Position numbers and translations under genes: made by a program. Below, piece by piece: positions 43,236-53,533 of a DNA stretch of 64,000 bases. Source of the stretch: Phycisphaerae bacterium (lineage in GTDB: Bacteria; Planctomycetota; Phycisphaerae; Phycisphaerales; UBA1924); assembly GCA_030426605.1 (NCBI GenBank), contig JAUHXM010000004.1:1-64000 (forward strand), read 5' to 3'. Positions within the stretch are counted from its first letter, which is position 1; each line of letters begins with the position of its first letter. Under the pieces are notes generated by a model that had not been told where the DNA came from, searched no databases, and worked only from the letters and a program-made list of their open reading frames with translations.

Positions 43236-43483
43236 GTCGTCCTCGCGGGGGCCCTGAAACGTACTTGCTGCCGCACTGAGCCGACCATATCGGCCGGGCG
43301 ACGGTCGGCACTGGACCGGAGTCACACGGTGTCCTCAACAGGGTATTCGACCGTTCCGGTTCGAGCCATCGTGACGGCGATCGCGCTGCACGCGAGCCCG
43401 GATCGGACCGGCGTAATCGGAACATCCCCCCCTGTTTCACGTTCCGCGCCGCCGAAACGCCCGGTTGGGCCGTTCCCGGACGC
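43236..43483. other. 248-base gap upstream of clpX
   Basis: No gene is seen. A minus-strand TATGGT (43289-43284) could be the clpX -10 with a leader of about 45 bases. The rest is moderately GC-rich with no clear repeat. Confidence 0.3.
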
Positions 43484-43771
43484 TCAGGTATCGGAATCGG
43501 TCCGGCCCGCGAGCTTGTTGGCGATCGATCTTTTCGCCGCGGCGAGTTCCTCGTCGGTCAGGTCGCCCGAGGCGTGCATGCGCTCCAGGTCCTCGAAGAG
43601 CGACCGGGCCCCGGGGTTGTCGCTCCTGGGCGAGAGGAGGCGTTTGCGCATGACCATGATGACGTACCCGGCGATGAGCACGAAGACGATCAGGACCGCG
43701 ATGCGCGGCAGGACGCTGAACGCGGACGACGCGGACTGAGCGAGCGTGGTTTCTGGAGGGACGCCGTGCAT
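43484..43771 (-). CDS. Small membrane protein with a SHOCT-like C-terminus
   Basis: A 95-residue protein with one hydrophobic helix (RIAVLIVFVLIAGYVIMVMR, residues 23-42). After a short spacer comes the pattern LFEDLERMHASGDLTDEELA, then AAKRSIANKLAG, as in SHOCT domains found at the ends of small membrane proteins. Function unknown. A TAAACT box ends five bases before its ATG and overlaps the stop of the upstream gene, so it may have both its own promoter and read-through. Confidence 0.65.
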   Translation of the reverse strand: MHGVPPETTLAQSASSAFSVLPRIAVLIVFVLIAGYVIMVMRKRLLSPRSDNPGARSLFEDLERMHASGDLTDEELAAAKRSIANKLAGRTDSDT

Positions 43772-43776
43772 CCCCG

Positions 43777-43782
43777 AGTTTA
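43777..43782 (-). promoter_or_regulatory. -10-like box TAAACT for the SHOCT-like gene
   Basis: On the minus strand TAAACT ends five bases before ATG at 43771 and contains the TAA stop of the preceding gene. Confidence 0.3.
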
Positions 43783-44523
43783 TGAGCTCCGCGAGGCGAT
43801 CGCCTGTCGCAGGGGAAGCAGCAGGCTCTCGACGACGCGCTCGTCCACGATCTCCAACCCGCGCAGGGCGAGCGTGTCGAACCGGGACTGGAGGTCGTCG
43901 AGCGATGTGACGGGCTGGTAGTGGCGCATCGTGAGGTAGACGGAGATCGGCTCGTCGCGGCGTTCGGGGGTGCGCTTCGCGCCCGAGCGCGTCTTGACCT
44001 CGAAGTGCGCCTCGATCTCCGAGCCCTCATCGACGGTGAGGCCGATCAAGGGCTGGCAGTCGATGGCGGTGCCGACCGAGCCATCGATGAGCCCGCCGAG
44101 GGGCGTGTCGGCGTAGAGCGCCTCGGCGACGATCCGGTCGTGCGAGCCGGCGGCTTCCAGATCGAACCCGAAGAGCAGCTCGACGTAGTCGATATCCAAG
44201 GGGCTGATCGAGAGGTAGTACGGCGCGACCTCGAGCAGGCGGCGGTGCAGGCCGAACGCGTCCTCGTCGGTCGTCGGGTTCACAACGCCCGAGCGGACGG
44301 AGTTCGTCCGCAGCGCGAGCCAGCGGTGCGGCGTCTCGTTCTGAGCGCTCTCAAGGGCGAGCTCGTCCTTGTAGCGGCGGAACGAGCTCATGGACCCGAA
44401 CTCACGGCGGACGCGCTCGAACAACTCAAGCCCGGATTCGCGCGAGCGCGGCAGGTCGAGCTTCACCGCGATCTTCTGGTTGATGTAGAAGTCCGAGCAA
44501 AGAGCCCGGTAGCTGTCGGACAC
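43780..44523 (-). CDS. Conserved-looking cytoplasmic protein of unknown function
   Basis: A 247-residue soluble protein. No domain is recognised. It opens with SDSYRALCSDFYINQKIAVK, has RRYKDELALESAQNETPHRW near residue 50 and ISPLDIDYVELLFGFDLEAA near 110. A beta-rich segment contains DEGSEIEAHFEVKTRSGAKR. The GTG start at 44523 has a strong GGAGG seven bases upstream. It lies just upstream of the SHOCT-like gene with an eight-base gap. Planctomycete-specific proteins of this kind are common, but I cannot name one. Confidence 0.6.
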   Translation of the reverse strand: MSDSYRALCSDFYINQKIAVKLDLPRSRESGLELFERVRREFGSMSSFRRYKDELALESAQNETPHRWLALRTNSVRSGVVNPTTDEDAFGLHRRLLEVAPYYLSISPLDIDYVELLFGFDLEAAGSHDRIVAEALYADTPLGGLIDGSVGTAIDCQPLIGLTVDEGSEIEAHFEVKTRSGAKRTPERRDEPISVYLTMRHYQPVTSLDDLQSRFDTLALRGLEIVDERVVESLLLPLRQAIASRSS

Positions 44524-44607
44524 GGCGGGCCTCCTTCCCTGTCCTGTCGCTTCCTGCGAGGTTGGAGTGTACCGACCCGGGGCGCGCCGGTCAGGATCCA
44601 CGGGTTG

Positions 44608-46029
44608 TCAACATCGCGCCTTGAGCAGGGGCTGCGGGCGGAGGTAGGTCAGCGAGCGCCAGACCCACTCGGCGGGCCCGAACCGGAACACCCGCAGCCA
44701 GATAAGGCTGAACACGATGTTGACAATCCAGACGCTCACCATCACGCCCGCGAGTGCTGGGAACTGCACCTCGCCGAAGAGGCCCAGCCCGTAGGCGTAG
44801 AAGAGGGTGGTGCAGATCAATGTGTGCAGCAGGTAGTTCGAGAGGGCCATCCTTCCGACCGCGGCGAGGGGCACCGTGATGGCTCGGGCGGCGGGGGTCT
44901 TGGCGAGCAGCACCATCAGCCCGACGAACCCGAATGCCTGGAGGACACCGATCGGCTGCGCGATGGTCCGCCAGAGAACGCCTGGCTGGTCCCACCCGGC
45001 GTTCTGGATCGCGTAGTACGCCGCGAGGGTGATGGGCAGCCCGACGCCGAGCCCAACACCCGCGAGAGTGGCGTAGAAACGGGACGAGCGTTCCCCGGTG
45101 AGGACGCCCAGCTTGGTGACGCCCATGCCCACCGTCATGATGCCGGCGGTCATCCAGATCATGCCCAGCGGGAGCAGGATGATGTACATGAACGCGAGCG
45201 TGACCGCCCGGTTGGTGAACATCTGCAGATAGGTGCCGTCGCGGTACACCTCCAGCTCGGTCTGGTAGTCGCCGACGAGGTCCTCGGGCCCGATCTTGCC
45301 CGCGGAGACGGCGTAGAGCCCGAACGCGGTAAACGCGCCGATGAGCAGCGCGCCGAAGACGTAGAGCGAGGCGCCGGAGATCAGCAGCGTGCGCGGCGAC
45401 CACCGCCGGATCCACCAGAGCAGCGTGAGCCCGGTCAGGGCGTACCAGACCAGGATGTCGCCGAACCAGAGCCCGAAGGCGTGCACGAGCCCGATCGCGA
45501 GCAGCCACCCCATCCGCGCATACCAGAGCCCGGCGCCCTGCGAGAGCCTGCGTCTGACCTGTTCTGGCTGGCCGGTGTGCCCGCACTCGGGGCAGGTGAC
45601 CGTCGCCGAGGGGCTGTCCACGAGCCCGGAGAGGATGTACCTGCACTGCGTGCAGATGAGCGGCTGCGCGCGGTCGTACTTGCGGTCGAAGAAAATAACG
45701 CCCGCGCCGAAGAGGAGCGAGAACATGAACATGAACTTGCCGAGGAACACCGTGGACATGACGTCGAAACCGACGGTGTTCGCGGTGTCGTGGATCGGCG
45801 CGAGCGGGTTGGCGAGCAGGGCAATTTCGCCCATGTAGTTCGGCTCGACCATCGCCGCCTGCGGCCAGGCGAACGCGAACATGTTGGGCACGAGGATGCC
45901 CAGCAGCGCAAACCCGCGGAGCACGTCCATCGAGAAGAACCGCTCGCCCGCCGAGACCGGGCGCGGTGACGCGGGATCGACGCGTTCGGGCGCGGGTTGT
46001 GGTCGTGCGATCACGCCAGCGTCAGCCAT
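44608..46029 (-). CDS. DUF418 membrane protein with an inserted zinc ribbon
   Basis: A 473-residue multi-pass membrane protein. FSMDVLRGFALLGILVPNMF (residues 33-52) and the C-terminal block ALSNYLLHTLICTTLFY are DUF418 hallmarks. Between the early helices, right after GAGVIFFDRKYDR, sits a cytosolic zinc ribbon (CTQCRYILSGL, CPECGHTG; about residues 125-152). That ribbon is not part of DUF418 and matches the one at 30076. DUF418 proteins are related to acyltransferase-3-like membrane enzymes; the role here is unknown. The ATG lies inside the HAD gene, an overlap of 19 bases. Confidence 0.85.
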   Translation of the reverse strand: MADAGVIARPQPAPERVDPASPRPVSAGERFFSMDVLRGFALLGILVPNMFAFAWPQAAMVEPNYMGEIALLANPLAPIHDTANTVGFDVMSTVFLGKFMFMFSLLFGAGVIFFDRKYDRAQPLICTQCRYILSGLVDSPSATVTCPECGHTGQPEQVRRRLSQGAGLWYARMGWLLAIGLVHAFGLWFGDILVWYALTGLTLLWWIRRWSPRTLLISGASLYVFGALLIGAFTAFGLYAVSAGKIGPEDLVGDYQTELEVYRDGTYLQMFTNRAVTLAFMYIILLPLGMIWMTAGIMTVGMGVTKLGVLTGERSSRFYATLAGVGLGVGLPITLAAYYAIQNAGWDQPGVLWRTIAQPIGVLQAFGFVGLMVLLAKTPAARAITVPLAAVGRMALSNYLLHTLICTTLFYAYGLGLFGEVQFPALAGVMVSVWIVNIVFSLIWLRVFRFGPAEWVWRSLTYLRPQPLLKARC

Positions 46030-46709
46030 CGGAGGATCTCCTGCGTGTCCGAGAGGGTATCCACGACGCGGTCCGCGCCGGCACGGGCGAGTTCGTCGGC
46101 GTTGGTCCGTCCCGTCGCGACGCCGAGGACCCGGCAGCCGTTCATCCGCGCCGCACGGACGTCGTGGGCCGTGTCGCCGATCAGCGTGACGCGGTCCATC
46201 CCGAGCGTGACGCCCGTGCGGACCGCGTGGCGCTCGACGCCCACCGGGGGCAGGTGCTCGCGTGCGGGCGGGTCGTGCGGTGAGTCGTCACCCCAGACGT
46301 GCACGGCGAAGCGGTCCGGATCGATCCCCGCGGCGCGGAGCTTGAGCCGCCCGGACTCCTCGAAGTTGCCCGTGAGCACGCCCAACGCCTCTCGGTGCCC
46401 CGCCGCGTCCAAGGCGTCAAGCAGCGCGATCGCGCCGGGGAGCGCACGGGCGGTGCCCGGGGCGCTGATGGCACGGGCGAGGCGGGCGACGTACGCCTCG
46501 CGGAGGTTGGCGTGCGCCTCGGGCGTGGGCTCGACGCCGGACTGAGCCAACATCAGGTTCAGGATCAGCGGGTCGAGTTGCCCGCCGAAGGAGATGCCGT
46601 CGGCGTTGAAGTGGTCGCCGAAGAGAGAGCGGCCTGCTTCGACCATCGAGCGCAGCCCGACGCCCTTCGACTCGAGCAGCGTCATGTCGATGTCAAAGAG
46701 GATGAGCAC
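46011..46709 (-). CDS. HAD-superfamily phosphatase
   Basis: A 232-residue haloacid-dehalogenase-like hydrolase. Motif I is LILFDIDMTLLES (nucleophile aspartate, residue 6), motif II is GVLTGNFEES and motif IV is TLIGDTAHDVRAARM. An alpha-helical cap lies between I and II, as in phosphoglycolate phosphatase-like subfamily proteins. The substrate is unknown. GTG at 46709 is used because motif I must lie near the N-terminus. It sits between acyP and the DUF418 gene in a compact minus-strand group. Confidence 0.85.
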   Translation of the reverse strand: MLILFDIDMTLLESKGVGLRSMVEAGRSLFGDHFNADGISFGGQLDPLILNLMLAQSGVEPTPEAHANLREAYVARLARAISAPGTARALPGAIALLDALDAAGHREALGVLTGNFEESGRLKLRAAGIDPDRFAVHVWGDDSPHDPPAREHLPPVGVERHAVRTGVTLGMDRVTLIGDTAHDVRAARMNGCRVLGVATGRTNADELARAGADRVVDTLSDTQEILRWLTLA

Positions 46710-46720
46710 GGCGGTCCCCG

Positions 46721-46990
46721 TCAGCGTCTGATCTCGAAGCCCGCCTCGCCCTCGACCACCGGGAGGTCGTGCGCCGCTTCGTTGTTGATGTTTCCGGACT
46801 TGGCAGCGCGGAGGTCGGCGAGCGCGGCCTCGAGCGCGACCGGCTCGCCCTGGATCTCGAGTTGGACCGTCCCGTCGGGCTCGTTGCGGACCCATCCGGT
46901 CACGGGGTGGGCGTCGGCGCACCGCTTGGCGGTCGCGCGGAAGAAGACGCCCTGGACGCGTCCTGAATAGGTGACGGCGCGGCGGATCAC
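46721..46990 (-). CDS. acyP: Acylphosphatase
   Basis: A full 89-residue acylphosphatase that hydrolyses acyl phosphates. YSGRVQGVFFRATAKRCAD carries the phosphate loop with the catalytic arginine, and VTGWVRNEPDGTVQLEIQG the catalytic asparagine. The start is GTG at 46990. A TACAAA box ends six bases upstream with no Shine-Dalgarno. It heads the minus-strand group acyP, HAD phosphatase and DUF418. Confidence 0.92.
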   Translation of the reverse strand: MIRRAVTYSGRVQGVFFRATAKRCADAHPVTGWVRNEPDGTVQLEIQGEPVALEAALADLRAAKSGNINNEAAHDLPVVEGEAGFEIRR

Positions 46991-46996
46991 GGGGCA

Positions 46997-47002
46997 TTTG
47001 TA
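46997..47002 (-). promoter_or_regulatory. -10-like box TACAAA for acyP
   Basis: On the minus strand TACAAA (followed by T) ends six bases before GTG at 46990. Confidence 0.4.
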
Positions 47003-47095
47003 TCACGCCGAGCGGCGGTTGGGCGGTTCTCGGGCGTCCCGGGACGTGAGAACCACCCCCGGACCACGCAATCGTCACCCGTGTTTCCCGATTCA

Positions 47096-47123
47096 TTGAT
47101 CCGACCGGAACACGTGCTAGTGT
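47096..47123 (+). promoter_or_regulatory. Candidate promoter of dnaG-rpoD
   Basis: TTGATC (47096-47101) and TAGTGT (47118-47123) are spaced by 16 bases in a locally AT-richer stretch, about 250 bases before dnaG. Confidence 0.4.
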
Positions 47124-47376
47124 TTTCCCAGTCTTCCGGCGTCGAACCCCCGGGTCGCCCTCGCCTTTCGCTGCGAGCGACCAAACGACACCCGACGCCC
47201 GAGGCCGCCCCTGTGCAGACCGCGCTCGCGGGATGCCTGTCGGAGACAAGTGGGTCGGGCTCGCGAGGCCACACGGTGCCGGGATTCGGCAAGCAGCATT
47301 CGGTTCACGGACGACGCCCGCGATCAATGGGCGCACATCGTCGCGTCGGTTCGGCGCGATCACGGAGGGCAGGCTC

Positions 47377-49296
47377 ATGACGGGCCGCGACCACAACGAC
47401 GACGTGCAACGCGTTCGCGACGCGTCGGACATCGTGGCGGTCGTGGGCGAGGTCGTCTCGCTCAAGCCCAAGGGGCGTGAGTATCTCGGGCTCTGCCCGT
47501 TCCACGACGACCGCAAGCCGTCGATGTATGTCGTGCCCAACAAGCAGATCTTCCACTGCTTCGCCTGCGGGGCGGGCGGGGACGTCTTCTCGTTCGTGCA
47601 GCGGTACCACGGGCTCGATTTCGGCGAGACGCTCAAGATGCTCGCGGAGCGCTCGGGCATCGAGCTCACGCCGCGGGGCAAGCCTCAACGCGAGCGCAAT
47701 CCGAACGAGCCGGGCAAGGCGGAGCTGCTGGACACGAACCAACATGTCGCGGCGTTCTACCGGTCGCTGCTCACCCACCCGGAGCACGGCGTGCGGGCGC
47801 GCGAGCTGATCGAACGCCGCGGGATCGCGCCTGAGATGGTTGAGTCGTTCGGGCTCGGGGCATCCCCCCACATGTGGGACGGGCTCGCGAAGTTCGCGAA
47901 GCGCAAGGATCTCGATGAGCGGTCGCTGCACGCGCTGGGTCTCTTGAAGCGCCGCGACAACGGCGAGCCCTACGACGCGCTCCGTGACCGGCTCGTCTTC
48001 CCGATTCACCAGGCCCAGACGGGCAAAGTCATCGCGTTCGGTGGGCGGCGCATCAACGACGAGGACGAGCCCAAGTACCTCAACAGCCCGGAGACGATGC
48101 TCTTCGACAAGTCCCGCACGCTCTATGGCTTGCACCAGGCGAGCCGGGCGATCCAGAAGCAGGGCGTCGCGGTCATCGTCGAGGGGTACACCGATGTGAT
48201 CGCCTGCCACCAGGCGGGGGTGACGAACGTCGTCGCGACGCTGGGCACGGCGCTCACGCCCGGGCACGCGGCGATGCTCCGCCGACTCTGCTCGACGGTC
48301 GTGCTGCTTTTTGACGGTGACGAGGCCGGGCAGCGGGCGGCGGACCGGGCGTTCGAGGTGCTCTTCTCCGAGACAATCGATCTGAAAATCGCCACGCTCG
48401 CCCGCGCGACGGACGCGAAGGACCCGGACGAGCTGCTCAAGCGCGACGACGGCGCCGAGGTGTTCGGGCGCGTGATCGCGGAGGCGGACGACCTGGCGAT
48501 GTGGCACTTCGCGCGGATGCGGGACCGACTGGCCGACGCGGGCCCTGCGGCGCGGACGCGGGCGGTTGATGAGGAGCTCGCGCGACTCGTCGCGATCGGT
48601 CTCACGCGGCTGCCCCCGGTGCGCAAGCAACTGATGGTGCGTCAGATCGCGCAGGCGGCGGGCGTTGCCGAGGCAACGGTGCTGCAATCCATCCCGGGCG
48701 GCCGGGCGCGGGGCGCGGGCGTTGCGCGTCAGGATGCCGAGCCGAAGCCGGCGCGTCGCGAGCCGGACGCCCGCGAGCTTGCGCTGGCGTGCCTGTTGTG
48801 CGACGGGTCGCTGTGGGTGACGCTCGGCGGGGACCACCGGGACCGGCTGTCGGCGCACGCCTACCGTTGGCCAATGACACGAGTCGTCGCGGACGCGGTG
48901 CAGAGATTGACTTCAGACGGCATCGAGCCCGACCTCACGGCGGTGCTCGACGACCTCTCGCACGAAGCGGCGGAACACCCGGGCGCGTTCGATCCGATCG
49001 AGGCGGTGTCGTGCGCAACGATGCTCCACCAGAGCGCGTGGGCGCGGTGCGAGGGCAAGAAGGAGCGGCTCGCCGAGCTGCTGTCGAGCTGTATCGAATC
49101 GATCGAGATCGACGACGCCCTGAGCGGGCCCAAGGCCGACCCGATCGCGGCATTCGGCGAGCCGTCGCCCGAACCGGAGACGAATGAGCCGGAGTCGGCG
49201 TTGGACCGCATCAATCGGTTGCGGTCCGTGCATGAGCAGTATGGAAAGAACCCGCGGGCGCGGCTCGCGGGGGGCAGGACGGCCGAGCCTTCGTGA
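47377..49296 (+). CDS. dnaG: DNA primase
   Basis: DnaG makes RNA primers at replication forks. The 639-residue protein has the N-terminal CHC2 zinc motif (LCPFHDDRKPS, FHCFACGAGGD), the RNA-polymerase core (FPIHQAQTGKVIAFGGRRI, KYLNSPETMLFDK) and the TOPRIM glutamate/aspartates in VEGYTDVIACHQ and LLFDGDEAGQ. The C-terminal helicase-binding region is less conserved. ATG 47377 is preceded by GGAGGG. It is followed after 64 bases by rpoD, the classical macromolecular-synthesis order; rpsU is absent. Confidence 0.95.
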   Translation: MTGRDHNDDVQRVRDASDIVAVVGEVVSLKPKGREYLGLCPFHDDRKPSMYVVPNKQIFHCFACGAGGDVFSFVQRYHGLDFGETLKMLAERSGIELTPRGKPQRERNPNEPGKAELLDTNQHVAAFYRSLLTHPEHGVRARELIERRGIAPEMVESFGLGASPHMWDGLAKFAKRKDLDERSLHALGLLKRRDNGEPYDALRDRLVFPIHQAQTGKVIAFGGRRINDEDEPKYLNSPETMLFDKSRTLYGLHQASRAIQKQGVAVIVEGYTDVIACHQAGVTNVVATLGTALTPGHAAMLRRLCSTVVLLFDGDEAGQRAADRAFEVLFSETIDLKIATLARATDAKDPDELLKRDDGAEVFGRVIAEADDLAMWHFARMRDRLADAGPAARTRAVDEELARLVAIGLTRLPPVRKQLMVRQIAQAAGVAEATVLQSIPGGRARGAGVARQDAEPKPARREPDARELALACLLCDGSLWVTLGGDHRDRLSAHAYRWPMTRVVADAVQRLTSDGIEPDLTAVLDDLSHEAAEHPGAFDPIEAVSCATMLHQSAWARCEGKKERLAELLSSCIESIEIDDALSGPKADPIAAFGEPSPEPETNEPESALDRINRLRSVHEQYGKNPRARLAGGRTAEPS

Positions 49297-49360
49297 CGCT
49301 CGGTTGTGAGTGGGGACGGGCGCGACGAGGCGCTCTGTTGTGTGTTCAGGGAGCAGATCC

Positions 49361-51265
<1,905 letters not shown>

Positions 51266-51268
51266 CGC

Positions 51269-52090
51269 TCAGGCGGTCCGCTCGAACACGAGCAGGTTGG
51301 TCGCGCTACACCGCGCCGGGACGCCCATCGCCGCGGCGGCGTTGTTGACGCGCAGCAGCGCCGACCGCACCGGTCCGTTCACACGGCGTTGGATCTCGGA
51401 GCACTCGGCCGTCCACCGATGACGGAGGGTGAGCCCGCGCCTCGCGAGGAACGCCGCGACGGCGTCCAGGTCGAACCGCCAGACCCACAGACGCTCGTCG
51501 TTCATCTCGTACCAGCACCCCGGGCCGAGGTCCCGCTGCTCGAGCTCCAGCGGCTTGCGGACGGCGAACCGCCCCCACCGCTCGAGGGTGTGGTCAAACG
51601 CGGTGCTGTTGGTCAGGTGGAGCGCGAGGCGCCCGCCTGGGGCGATGATGCGGGCGAGGTTGCTCAGCGCGGCCTCGGCGTCGGGGATGTGGATCACGAC
51701 ACCCCAGCTGAACACGTGCCGGCGGGACGCGTCGGGGATATCCAGCGTCGTGAGGTCCGTCTGGCGGAAGGTGATCTTGTCGGCGACGCCCGCGGCGTCC
51801 GCCCGGCGCTGGGCTTCACCCAGCATCGTGTGCGAGAGGTCGAGCGCCTCGACGCGGTGCCCGAGCTTCGCGGCGCGGATCGCGTGCACGCCGGGCCCGC
51901 ACCCCGCGTCCGTCACGGGCCCGCCCGGGGGCACGCGCAACCGCTCGAGCATGCGCGCCACTTGTTTGTCATAGAGCCGCTCGGCGATCGGGTGGTAGTA
52001 GTCCGCGTCCCAGTCGGCGACGGTCTCGCCGCGCTCAAACACGTCGGCGTGCTCGCTGACGATCTCGGGTTGTGCGCTCGGCGACCCCAT
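51269..52090 (-). CDS. Class I SAM-dependent methyltransferase
   Basis: A 273-residue methyltransferase. Motif I is VTDAGCGPGVHAIRAAKLGH, followed by the acidic VEALDLSHTMLGEAQ and LTTLDIPDASRRHVFSWGVV. The post-motif IIAPGGRLALHLTN is clear. It belongs to the Methyltransf_11-like group, acting on a small molecule such as a lipid, quinone or sugar; the acceptor is not deducible. ATG 52090 is chosen because it gives a natural N-terminus. It is convergent with rpoD. Confidence 0.85.
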   Translation of the reverse strand: MGSPSAQPEIVSEHADVFERGETVADWDADYYHPIAERLYDKQVARMLERLRVPPGGPVTDAGCGPGVHAIRAAKLGHRVEALDLSHTMLGEAQRRADAAGVADKITFRQTDLTTLDIPDASRRHVFSWGVVIHIPDAEAALSNLARIIAPGGRLALHLTNSTAFDHTLERWGRFAVRKPLELEQRDLGPGCWYEMNDERLWVWRFDLDAVAAFLARRGLTLRHRWTAECSEIQRRVNGPVRSALLRVNNAAAAMGVPARCSATNLLVFERTA

Positions 52091-52211
52091 GGACCCATCC
52101 AGTCTGCCGCGCCCGCCGATCCGGGCCGCGATTCCACGCACGTGCGGGCCGGTCGGCGTCCGGTCGTGCCGGCCCGCGCCCGATAAACTCGTGCCGACGG
52201 AGGATATCCCC

Positions 52212-52811
52212 ATGAACGACCGGATCGTGACGCTCACCAAAGCGGTCATCGAGGCGAAGGCCGCGCTCCGAGAGGCCCAGGCCGCCGCCGAGCCCCAGCC
52301 CGTGGACGACTGGGAGCTCCGCAACCCCGACGGGTCATCGGTCAAGCTCTCCGAGCTCTTCGCGGGCAAGCCCGACCTGCTGCTCGTGCACAACATGGGC
52401 AAGAGCTGCGTCTACTGCACGCACTGGGCGGACGGGTTCCGTGGGCACGCTGGCGCGCTGAACGACCGGGCGAGCTTCGTGCTGTGCTCGAACGACGAGC
52501 CGGCGATCGTCGGCGACTTCGCCAAGTCACGCGACTGGAACTTCCGGTGCGTCTCCGGCGCGGGGTCCGGGTTTGCGCGCGCGATGGGGTACATGGACGA
52601 CGCCGGCAACCCGCACCCGGGGATCAGCGCGTTCCACAAGAACGCGGACGGCTCGATCGTGCGGACGGGCACGTCGCCGCTGGGCCCGGGCGACGACTTC
52701 TGCCCGACGTGGGCGATGTTCGACCTGCTCAAGGACGGCGTGGGCGGGTGGGAGCCGAAGTACGAGTACGGGGAGTCAGGCGGGTGCGGGAAGGGGTGTG
52801 GGTGTCACTGA
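52212..52811 (+). CDS. Thioredoxin-like DUF899-type protein
   Basis: A 199-residue thioredoxin-fold protein. The redox motif region is HNMGKSCVYCTHWADGFRG with a CxxC (CVYC). WNFRCVSGAGSGFARAMGYM and GISAFHKNADGSIVRTGTSP resemble the DUF899/AhpC-TSA-like family. A His/Cys-rich tail (GCGKGCGCH) ends the protein and might bind metal. GGAGG lies before ATG 52212. Likely a peroxidase-like or disulfide-active protein; the function is not shown. Confidence 0.75.
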   Translation: MNDRIVTLTKAVIEAKAALREAQAAAEPQPVDDWELRNPDGSSVKLSELFAGKPDLLLVHNMGKSCVYCTHWADGFRGHAGALNDRASFVLCSNDEPAIVGDFAKSRDWNFRCVSGAGSGFARAMGYMDDAGNPHPGISAFHKNADGSIVRTGTSPLGPGDDFCPTWAMFDLLKDGVGGWEPKYEYGESGGCGKGCGCH

Positions 52812-52828
52812 GCTCTACACACCCCCCA

Positions 52829-53521
52829 CTACTTGCTCTCGGGCTTCTTTTTGGATGTAGATTTCTTGGTTTTTTTCTTGCCGGTTTTCAATCGAGACAG
52901 CTGGTTTTCAGCATCTTTGATTAGCGATGGCAAGCTGTACACATACTCGACAATCGCACGAGAGAGATCGTCAAGAATCGGAATCTCAGCAGGTGTCAAC
53001 TCACCAAGCACCGCGTGAGCTCCAACATTTCGAAACCCTCTCAACTTAGCTGCTGCATCCGCAACCCGCTGAGGAATATCCCCTTGCTTTACCAACAACG
53101 ACAACCCTTCATGAAGGGTCTTGGCTGTTACACCTCTGTCAAGACAAATCAATTCAAGCAAGCGGCCTATGAGCACGCCATACGAGTTAGCATCGACAGC
53201 TCTGACACGCATTGCTGCGTCGTACGATCTCGCAATCTCATCAGGCAAGCCCGCCGGCGCCCCCGCCTGCACCGGGTACAACACTTCCATTTTGATGTCG
53301 TTTGGGTCAAAGTGATCGTGCCAAAAGTACTTGCGTAACGCAATGCCCTGACAGCTTGTGCACTCTAGCAGATCATACACAGGACCTGATTCCCAATAAG
53401 TGTGAGTGCGCTCATCTTCGTACGACTTTACTTGGGAACGAGTATGCACAAACAAATGCGCGGCATTTGCACCACAGTGTCCACAGGTTTGGGGTTTCGT
53501 ATAATTCTGTTCTTTAGCCAT
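52829..53521 (-). CDS. DUF4145 protein, AT-richer than its neighbours
   Basis: A 230-residue protein. An N-terminal zinc ribbon (TCGHCGANAA, ECTSCQG) is followed by the DUF4145 helical domain (EIARSYDAAMRVRAVDANSY, LRGFRNVGAHAVLGELTP) and a lysine-rich tail (TGKKKTKKSTSKKKP). DUF4145 often accompanies restriction or other defence genes; here it stands alone. Sampled lines have 43%, 57% and 47% G+C against about 70% around, and its codons use A/T endings unlike its neighbours, so recent acquisition is likely. A perfect TATAAT ends six bases before the ATG. Confidence 0.85.
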   Translation of the reverse strand: MAKEQNYTKPQTCGHCGANAAHLFVHTRSQVKSYEDERTHTYWESGPVYDLLECTSCQGIALRKYFWHDHFDPNDIKMEVLYPVQAGAPAGLPDEIARSYDAAMRVRAVDANSYGVLIGRLLELICLDRGVTAKTLHEGLSLLVKQGDIPQRVADAAAKLRGFRNVGAHAVLGELTPAEIPILDDLSRAIVEYVYSLPSLIKDAENQLSRLKTGKKKTKKSTSKKKPESK

Positions 53522-53527
53522 TAGAAC

Positions 53528-53533
53528 ATTATA
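53528..53533 (-). promoter_or_regulatory. Consensus -10 box TATAAT for the DUF4145 gene
   Basis: On the minus strand TATAAT ends six bases before ATG at 53521 and includes the TAA stop of putA. It is the strongest member of the short-leader promoter set. Confidence 0.55.

Larger units (their letters stand above)
46991..47376. other. 386-base intergenic region between acyP and dnaG
   Basis: This is the only gap above 300 bases. It holds the acyP -10-like box at its left end, a candidate sigma-70 promoter for dnaG near 47096-47123 and then a leader of about 250 bases without a recognisable gene or riboswitch. Confidence 0.5.

Noticed and set aside
47305-48858. 517-codon minus-strand frame opposite dnaG
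   Set aside because: Pure shadow of dnaG, with no motif, promoter or ribosome site.
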